From positions 1-19,637 of the forward strand of contig JABDPP010000140.1 in assembly GCA_013042765.1 (NCBI GenBank): 19,637 nt of DNA. The letters run 5' to 3'. This stretch comes from Litoreibacter sp. GTDB taxonomy: Bacteria > Pseudomonadota > Alphaproteobacteria > Rhodobacterales > Rhodobacteraceae. Under the pieces are notes generated by a model. The model saw only the letters and a program-made list of their open reading frames with translations, did not search any database and was not told the origin of the DNA. Made by a program: the position numbers and the translations under genes. Shown one piece after another: positions 14,235-19,637 of this stretch (positions are counted from its first letter, which is position 1; the number at the start of each line of letters is the position of its first letter).

Positions 14235-17144
14235 ATGGCGTTTTCAGAGCTGAATATAACCTCGAACTTCACCTTCCTGACCGGTGGTTCGCACCCCGAG
14301 GAATACGCCGCCCGTGCGGCGATGATCGGCATGCCTGCCTTTGCGATTGCTGATGTGAACTCTGTCGCCGGGATCGTCCGGGCCCATACCGAGTGCCGGG
14401 AAATCGCGCGGCTTGTACGTGAAAATAGGGATATTCGGCTCAAACAGGGTCTTTTTGGACCATTTAAACCAGATCATATCCCCGACCCGCTCTCTTTCGA
14501 CACAGGGGCAATCCCACGATTGATCCCGGCCGCGAAGCTGATCCTATCAAACGGAATGATATTGACGGCTCTGCCCGAGAACCGTTCTGGATGGGGGCGG
14601 CTATCACGGTTGATTTCAAAGGGGCGGCTGGCTGCGCCGAAAGGGCAATGCCTGCTTCATCTGGAAGATCTGATAAAGCAGGGAGAGGGATTGATTCTGC
14701 TTCTTCATCCGGTGCCGGAAAGCCAGAACGGTCCGCTTAGCGCAGACCAGTGGAGGCACGCGGCGGGACGGCTAAAGACCCGCTTTCAGGAAAACGTCTT
14801 CCTGATGCTCGCACCTCGCTATGACGGGGAGGACAGAGCACGCTTCGAACGCCTCTCAAACCTGGCGCAAACCCTTGGGGTCACCACTGTCGCCTCGGGA
14901 GCGCCGCTCATGCATATCAGCCAACGCCGCCGCCTGACCGATATCCTGACCTGTGTGCGCGAAGGCCTGCGCGTGGATGAGCTTGGTCGGGCCGCCCAGA
15001 CCAACGCCGAACAGCGGATGCGTAGCGAGGCCGAGATGCTGCGCCTGTTCAAAGGGTTTGAGGATTGCGTCCACCGCACCGGCGAGATTGCAGAGCGATG
15101 CAGGTTCTCTCTTGGTGAGTTACGCTACGATTATCCATCCGAAGTCAGAAATGGTCAGTCCCCCGCCGAGCGATTGAAAGAGCTCGCATATCAGGGTCTA
15201 AACTGGCGATATCCGGGGGGCGCACCCGAAAAAGTACGCAAAATGCTCGCACATGAGCTGTCTCTGATCAGCAAGCTTAAATATGAGCCTTACTTTCTCA
15301 CCGTCCATGACATCGTCGCCTTTGCAAGGTCGCGCGATATCCTCTGCCAAGGGCGGGGATCGGCTGCAAATTCCGTGGTCTGCTACTGTCTGGGTGTAAC
15401 CTCCGTCTCTCCGGAGATCGGGACGATGGTGTTCGAGCGGTTCGTGTCGGAAGCCCGCGATGAACCCCCCGATATCGATGTGGATTTCGAGCATGAACGC
15501 CGGGAAGAGGTGATCCAGCACATCTATGAACGCTATGGCAGGCACCGTGCCGGACTGTGTGCCACGATCATCCACTACCGCGGCAGGCGGGCTGTGCGGG
15601 AGGTTGGGCGTGCCATGGGCCTGAGTGACGACATGATTGGCGCGCTGAGCAGCCAGATCTGGGGGTTTGGGTCGTCCAAGGGGATCGAACCTGAGCGGAT
15701 GGCGGAACTTGGTCTCGACCCTACGGACCGGCGCCTGATACAGACACTCGACCTGATCCATCAGATCCAGGGCTTTCCCCGGCACCTGTCCCAGCATGTT
15801 GGCGGTTTTGTAATCACAGATGGCCGGTTGGATGAGCTTGTGCCAATTGAAAACGCCACGATGGAAGATCGTACTGTGATCTGCTGGGACAAGGATGACA
15901 TCGACACGCTCGGGATCCTGAAGGTCGATATTCTGGCGCTTGGAATGCTGTCCTGCATATCCAAAGCCTTTGGCCTTTTGGGTAAATACCGAAGATTAGA
16001 CTATACTTTATCCAGTTTACCTCCCGAAGATCCGGCCACCTATGACATGCTCTGCAAGGCAGACAGTCTTGGTGTATTTCAGGTGGAATCGCGGGCGCAG
16101 ATGAACTTCCTGCCAAGAATGCGGCCCCGCACTTTCTATGATCTGGTGATACAGGTCGCGATCATCCGTCCGGGTCCCATTCAAGGCGATATGCTGCATC
16201 CCTATCTCAAACGCCGCAATGGGGAGGAAGAGGTTACCTTCCCCTCTGACGCCCTGGGTCAGGTATTGGGCAAAACATTGGGCGTGCCTTTGTTTCAGGA
16301 ACAGGCCATGCAGATCGCGATCATCGGGGCAGGCTTCACACCGGAGGAGGCCGATCGCCTGCGCCGCTCTCTGGCGACCTTCAAGAAACACGGCAAGGTC
16401 AGTGCGTTCCGCACTCGGTTCCTCAGGGGCATGCGCGCCAATGGCTATGATGACGATTTTGCCGAGCGCTGTTTCTCTCAGATCGAAGGGTTTGGCAGTT
16501 ACGGGTTCCCCGAGAGCCACGCAGCAAGTTTTGCCCTGCTGGTGTATGCCTCAAGCTGGCTGAAGTGCCACCACCCGGGCATCTTTGCCTGCGCGTTGCT
16601 GAATTCCCAGCCGATGGGTTTTTACGCTCCCGCCCAGATCGTTCGCGATGCGCGCGAACACGGTGTCGAGGTACGTCCGGTCAGCATCAATGACAGCTAT
16701 TGGGACAATGTGATGGAACCCGATGGCCATGACGGTTTGGCGCTGCGCCTTGGCTTCCGCCAGATCAAAGCCATGCGCGAAGAGGAAGCGAACTGGATCG
16801 TGGCCGCGCGGGGGAACGGATACATGACGCTCGAGGATGTCTGGCGGCGCGCCGGGACGCCACCGCATCTGTTAGCCGTTTTGGCGGAGGCTGATGCGTT
16901 TAACGATATCGGGTTGAACAGACGCGAGGCCCTGTGGGAGGCAAAGGCGATCCGCAGCACCGACCCCCTGCCGCTGTTTGCCCAGGACATGGACGGGGAA
17001 GGTCTGGATGAACCCAAGGTTAACCTGCCTGATATGTCGTTGGGGGAACAGGTGGTCGAGGATTATGTCTCCATGCGCCTGACATTGCGCGCCCATCCGG
17101 TGGCGCTCTTGCGGCATAAGCTGACGCCGGCCCCCACCGCTTGA
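14235..17144 (+). CDS. dnaE2: Error-prone DNA polymerase DnaE2 (ImuC), C-terminally short
   Basis: A DNA polymerase III alpha-type enzyme used in SOS translesion synthesis, usually with ImuA and ImuB. The 969-residue product starts with the PHP domain (ELNITSNFTFLTGGSHPEE at 5-23). Polymerase catalytic acids are present in PDIDVDFEHERRE at 412-424 and ILKVDILALGML at 561-572; other blocks are QGRGSAANSVVCYCLG at 372-387, RHLSQHVGGFV at 516-526 and SYGFPESHAASFA at 755-767. The protein ends soon after DYVSMRLTLRAHPVALLR at 943-960, where typical DnaE2 continues for about 100 residues as an OB-fold domain, missing here. I chose the ATG at 14235 because the family starts there, AAGG is upstream, and an earlier ATG at 14121 would put the SOS box inside the gene. 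No imuA, imuB or lexA is nearby. Confidence 0.93.
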   Translation: MAFSELNITSNFTFLTGGSHPEEYAARAAMIGMPAFAIADVNSVAGIVRAHTECREIARLVRENRDIRLKQGLFGPFKPDHIPDPLSFDTGAIPRLIPAAKLILSNGMILTALPENRSGWGRLSRLISKGRLAAPKGQCLLHLEDLIKQGEGLILLLHPVPESQNGPLSADQWRHAAGRLKTRFQENVFLMLAPRYDGEDRARFERLSNLAQTLGVTTVASGAPLMHISQRRRLTDILTCVREGLRVDELGRAAQTNAEQRMRSEAEMLRLFKGFEDCVHRTGEIAERCRFSLGELRYDYPSEVRNGQSPAERLKELAYQGLNWRYPGGAPEKVRKMLAHELSLISKLKYEPYFLTVHDIVAFARSRDILCQGRGSAANSVVCYCLGVTSVSPEIGTMVFERFVSEARDEPPDIDVDFEHERREEVIQHIYERYGRHRAGLCATIIHYRGRRAVREVGRAMGLSDDMIGALSSQIWGFGSSKGIEPERMAELGLDPTDRRLIQTLDLIHQIQGFPRHLSQHVGGFVITDGRLDELVPIENATMEDRTVICWDKDDIDTLGILKVDILALGMLSCISKAFGLLGKYRRLDYTLSSLPPEDPATYDMLCKADSLGVFQVESRAQMNFLPRMRPRTFYDLVIQVAIIRPGPIQGDMLHPYLKRRNGEEEVTFPSDALGQVLGKTLGVPLFQEQAMQIAIIGAGFTPEEADRLRRSLATFKKHGKVSAFRTRFLRGMRANGYDDDFAERCFSQIEGFGSYGFPESHAASFALLVYASSWLKCHHPGIFACALLNSQPMGFYAPAQIVRDAREHGVEVRPVSINDSYWDNVMEPDGHDGLALRLGFRQIKAMREEEANWIVAARGNGYMTLEDVWRRAGTPPHLLAVLAEADAFNDIGLNRREALWEAKAIRSTDPLPLFAQDMDGEGLDEPKVNLPDMSLGEQVVEDYVSMRLTLRAHPVALLRHKLTPAPTA

Positions 17145-17175
17145 CCGCAAATCAGTTAGCGATAGGTTCTTTGCC

Positions 17176-17622
17176 ATGAAACAACGTCTTATCTTATCCT
17201 CAATCGCCGCCCTCGCTCTTGCGACCGCAGCGCTCGCCCATAGCGGGGTTAAGAACCCGGCTGTGAAAGCCCGCATGGACGTGATGAGTGCCATTGCCGA
17301 AAACATGAAGGCCATGGGCGCGATGGTAAAAGGCGCCACTCCCTACAACGCGACCGTTGCACAAGGCACTGCACGGGAACTGGCCGAGCACTCGGCGAAG
17401 GTAACCGAATTATTCGAGACGCCGGAAACCGATCCGAAAAGTGAAGCAAGCCCCGAAATCTGGGCAGATTGGCCGGGCTTCAGAGAACAGTCAGACGCCA
17501 TGACCAAGGCAGCGCTTTCCCTCGCGCAGGTCGATAGCGAAGATGCGTTCAAAGCTGGGTTTGTGGCTCTGGGAAAGACCTGTTCCGCGTGCCACAAGTC
17601 CTACCGTATCGACAAAGACTAG
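17176..17622 (+). CDS. Class II cytochrome c (cytochrome c'/c-556 type)
   Basis: A 148-residue periplasmic haem protein. Signal peptide at 1-21 (MKQRLILSS, hydrophobic core, ending ALA before H22). The mature part is a likely four-helix bundle with the haem site at the extreme C-terminus, CSACHKSYR at 136-144, typical of cytochrome c'. The N-terminal helix holds KARMDVMSAIAENMKAMGAM at 31-50; a methionine here could be the sixth haem ligand as in low-spin c-556 proteins, but this cannot be settled by reading. The family carries electrons or binds NO. It starts 31 bp after dnaE2, possibly by read-through, with a weak ribosome site (GATAGG). Its TAG stop overlaps the TAG of the convergent gene. 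Confidence 0.92.
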   Translation: MKQRLILSSIAALALATAALAHSGVKNPAVKARMDVMSAIAENMKAMGAMVKGATPYNATVAQGTARELAEHSAKVTELFETPETDPKSEASPEIWADWPGFREQSDAMTKAALSLAQVDSEDAFKAGFVALGKTCSACHKSYRIDKD

Positions 17623-17885
17623 CGGCACGTTACGCTGGCGATGAACTCCTGATCATCGACATCGATGGTCAGACGGTCCGGGCTGAAATCAAATGAAATA
17701 GCATCATCCGAGCGCAGAATCCGTGCCGATTTTGGAAGCTCCACCCGCTCGAGAACGTCCGACTTGCGGCCCAACAGGGACTGGTAGTTCTCCGCACCAC
17801 ATCGGGGCACACCGTCATAAGCGCGCGGGTCCGCATAACAGGCAGACAAAACCACAAACAGGGCAGCCTGGTAACTCCTAATCAC
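17619..17885 (-). CDS. I78-family peptidase inhibitor-like lipoprotein
   Basis: An 88-residue product with a short signal and lipobox LSAC (C16). After a linker, residues 29-88 fit the I78 inhibitor pattern: C29 in PRCGAENYQSLLGRK, a central VELPKSARIL, then SFDFSPDRLTIDVDD at 64-78 and a final IASVTC with C87, which may bridge to C29. Members resemble a small fungal proteinase inhibitor and in bacteria are usually secreted or lipidated; the target protease is unknown. The start is a GTG at 17885 with no ribosome site in the preceding bases; a -10-like element sits only 6 nt before it, so a leaderless message is possible. Convergent with the cytochrome gene, sharing CTAG at the stops. Confidence 0.75.
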   Translation of the reverse strand: MIRSYQAALFVVLSACYADPRAYDGVPRCGAENYQSLLGRKSDVLERVELPKSARILRSDDAISFDFSPDRLTIDVDDQEFIASVTCR

Positions 17886-17891
17886 CCCGGC

Positions 17892-17921
17892 ATAAAAACC
17901 TCATTCCGGCGCATATGACAA
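17892..17921 (-). promoter_or_regulatory. Candidate promoter of the I78 gene, placed for a leaderless transcript
   Basis: Read leftward, TTGTCA (17921-17916), an 18-bp spacer and TTTTAT (17897-17892) precede the GTG by 6 nt. The -35 has five of six consensus bases and the -10 four of six. Transcription would begin at or next to the start codon. Confidence 0.35.
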
Positions 17922-18009
17922 GTCACTTCCCAAACGGGGCAGACACGTCCTATACCTTGTCTTGGAATGATTTTTCACCAGAGTTTTTCACTTTTGGAAG
18001 GGTTCAGAA

Positions 18010-19122
18010 ATGCGCACAAGAGCCGCCGTCGCCACCGCTGCTGGCAAACCTCTCGAAATCATGGAAGTCAATCTGGACGGACCCCGCGAAGGAGAAGTTC
18101 TGGTTGAGGTCAAAGCGACCGGGATCTGTCACACCGACGAGTTCACCTTGTCTGGCGCGGATCCGGAAGGGCTTTTCCCCGCGATCCTCGGGCATGAAGG
18201 CGCAGGCGTCGTGGTAGATGTTGGCCCCGGAGTAACCTCCCTCAAGAAGGGCGATCATGTCATCCCGCTCTACACGCCTGAGTGTCGCGAATGCGAATAC
18301 TGCCTGAACCCCAAGACGAACCTGTGCCAATCCATCCGTTCGACACAGGGACAGGGCCTGATGCCCGATGGAACCTCGCGCTTCTCGACCCTCGATGGCG
18401 ATCCGATCCTGCACTACATGGGCTGCTCGACCTTCGCAAATCACACGGTGCTGCCGGAGATCGCACTGGCCAAGGTCCGCGAAGACGCCCCATTCGATAA
18501 GATCTGTTACATCGGCTGCGGCGTGACCACCGGGATCGGTGCTGTGATTAATACCGCCAAGGTTGAGATCGGCTCCCGCGCGATCGTATTCGGTCTGGGC
18601 GGGATCGGCCTGAACGTCATCCAGGGTCTGCGCCTTGCCGGGGCGGACCAGATCGTCGGCGTTGATCTCAACAATGACAAGAAAACGATGGCAGAACATT
18701 TCGGCATGACGGATTTTGTCAATCCGGGTGATGTCGACGGGGATCTCGTGGCCCATCTGGTCGACCTGACAAAGGGAGGCGCGGATTACACATTCGATGC
18801 AACCGGCAACGTGGGCGTGATGCGCACGGCTTTGGAATCGGCCCATAAAGGCTGGGGCGAGTCGATCATTATCGGCGTGGCACCAGCAGGCGCTGAGATC
18901 TCAACCCGTCCGTTCCAACTGGTCACGGGGCGCAGCTGGCGCGGCACGGCCTTTGGTGGCGCGCGCGGCCGGACAGATGTTCCCAAAATCGTCGACTGGT
19001 ATATGGAAGGTAAGATCGAGATCGATCCGATGATCACCCATTCGCTGAGCCTCGATGACATCAACAAAGGGTTTGATCTGATGCATGCCGGCGAATCAAT
19101 CCGGTCGGTCGTCGTTTACTGA
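18010..19122 (+). CDS. frmA: S-(hydroxymethyl)glutathione dehydrogenase / class III alcohol dehydrogenase
   Basis: Oxidises S-hydroxymethylglutathione, formed from formaldehyde and glutathione, to S-formylglutathione with NAD+; the class also reduces S-nitrosoglutathione. The 370-residue product has the usual length. Catalytic zinc ligands are C40 (GICHTDEF), H62/E63 (GHEGAG) and C170 (GCGVTTGIG); the structural zinc ligands are C92, C95, C98 and C106. The NAD site is GLGGIG at 195-200 with D after the second strand (VGVDLNND). GGAAGGG lies 8 nt before the ATG. In related bacteria this gene is often called adhI or flhA and serves methylotrophic or detoxifying formaldehyde oxidation. A formylglutathione hydrolase gene is not in view. 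The 3' end overlaps the convergent TetR gene by 7 bp. Confidence 0.97.
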   Translation: MRTRAAVATAAGKPLEIMEVNLDGPREGEVLVEVKATGICHTDEFTLSGADPEGLFPAILGHEGAGVVVDVGPGVTSLKKGDHVIPLYTPECRECEYCLNPKTNLCQSIRSTQGQGLMPDGTSRFSTLDGDPILHYMGCSTFANHTVLPEIALAKVREDAPFDKICYIGCGVTTGIGAVINTAKVEIGSRAIVFGLGGIGLNVIQGLRLAGADQIVGVDLNNDKKTMAEHFGMTDFVNPGDVDGDLVAHLVDLTKGGADYTFDATGNVGVMRTALESAHKGWGESIIIGVAPAGAEISTRPFQLVTGRSWRGTAFGGARGRTDVPKIVDWYMEGKIEIDPMITHSLSLDDINKGFDLMHAGESIRSVVVY

Positions 19123-19637
19123 ACCCCGTAACGGGCCAGAAAAAGGTCGACCGCGCCTTCAACGATGCGGTCGATTTGCTCCTGTTCGGGCTTCTCGATC
19201 ACGTTGAAAACCATTTTGATGAAGACATCTGCCTTCATCAGTTCCTGAAACTGGTGCGCGGCAAGATGAACATCATCGATACAGAGCTCTCCACGGTCGC
19301 AGGCAATCTCGAAATACTGGGTGAGGCGCTCCACCATCAGATGCGGCCCGGAAAGATAGAACTCGCGACCAAGCTCAGGGAACCGGTCGGATTCCGCAAC
19401 ACAGATCCGAAAAATACGGTGTGCAAAACTTGATGTCAGAAACACCATCATAGACTGGCCGATCTTGATCAGCATGTCGCGGATCGGGATGTCTTCATCA
19501 TCGACCTGCACAGCGCGATCCGATTGCTTCAGGCACTCTTCCTTGGTGACCGCGATGAAAAGGGCGCGCTTGTCGGTGAAATAGCTGTAGAGGGTCGCTT
19601 TGGAAACGCAGGCTTCTTTGGCGATCAGATCGACACT
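19116..19637 (-). CDS. TetR/AcrR-family transcriptional regulator (N-terminus outside window)
   Basis: The frame is open to the window edge, giving at least 173 residues without the extreme N-terminus. The first visible residues, [20 protein letters not shown], are the recognition part of a TetR helix-turn-helix, so perhaps 20-40 residues are missing. The rest is an all-helical ligand and dimer domain, with [20 protein letters not shown] resembling the C-terminal domain of AefR-like regulators. Ligand and targets are unknown. It faces frmA tail to tail, so control of frmA is not implied by position; a gene further right may be its target. A GTG at 19511 is internal, not the start. Confidence 0.88.
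   Translation of the reverse strand, partial: SVDLIAKEACVSKATLYSYFTDKRALFIAVTKEECLKQSDRAVQVDDEDIPIRDMLIKIGQSMMVFLTSSFAHRIFRICVAESDRFPELGREFYLSGPHLMVERLTQYFEIACDRGELCIDDVHLAAHQFQELMKADVFIKMVFNVIEKPEQEQIDRIVEGAVDLFLARYGVQ

Noticed and set aside
1..19637. Defence island, prophage, insertion sequence, CRISPR array, tRNA or rRNA
   Set aside because: I found no direct repeat array, transposase, integrase or tRNA-like fold; nearly all space is taken by recognisable chromosomal genes.

Overview
The window reads as chromosomal DNA of an alphaproteobacterium, most likely of the Rhodobacteraceae (Roseobacter/Rhodobacter group). The reasons are the GC-rich coding style, the close-packed short genes, an IalB-family protein next to rlmN, a Rhizobium-type asparaginase, a class III alcohol dehydrogenase (glutathione-dependent formaldehyde oxidation), and a LexA site of the alphaproteobacterial form GAAC-N7-GAAC. 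The placement rests on gene families and is an inference. I see no tRNA, rRNA, CRISPR array, insertion sequence, integrase or phage gene.

Layout. 1-1918: serine biosynthesis, with the 3' end of serC followed by serA. 1934-2182: a hairpin and a small two-helix membrane protein on the minus strand. 2311-3486: a BktB-like beta-ketothiolase. 3565-5793: a soluble hybrid histidine kinase with PAS-like, kinase, degenerate receiver and intact receiver domains. 5776-6771 (minus): a zinc-type (ReAV-like) L-asparaginase overlapping the end of the kinase gene. 6938-8743: a secreted IalB-family protein and the methyltransferase RlmN, closed by a two-way terminator.

8832-10608 is an envelope group: two L,D-transpeptidase-family (YkuD) proteins on the minus strand flank a plus-strand CAP-domain protein, and all three carry a lipobox-like cysteine. 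10719-14117 (minus) is a probable co-transcribed set in the order mtgA, gst, queG, SDR-like oxidoreductase. The last three are linked by 4-nt overlaps and use TTG or GTG starts. 14235-17144 (plus) is an error-prone polymerase, dnaE2/imuC, behind a clear SOS box. It lacks the usual C-terminal OB-fold region and has no imuA or imuB beside it. Then come a class II cytochrome c, an I78-type inhibitor lipoprotein (minus), the glutathione-dependent formaldehyde dehydrogenase gene frmA, and the 5'-truncated end of a TetR regulator (minus).

The content is mostly housekeeping, envelope and stress-response genes. I found no convincing new multi-gene defence or mobile system. The observations most worth a second look are the SOS-controlled, C-terminally short DnaE2, the transpeptidase/CAP/transpeptidase lipoprotein group, the inverted repeat with a near-CtrA motif over the kinase start, and the possible leaderless I78 gene. 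No stretch longer than 300 bases lacks a gene.
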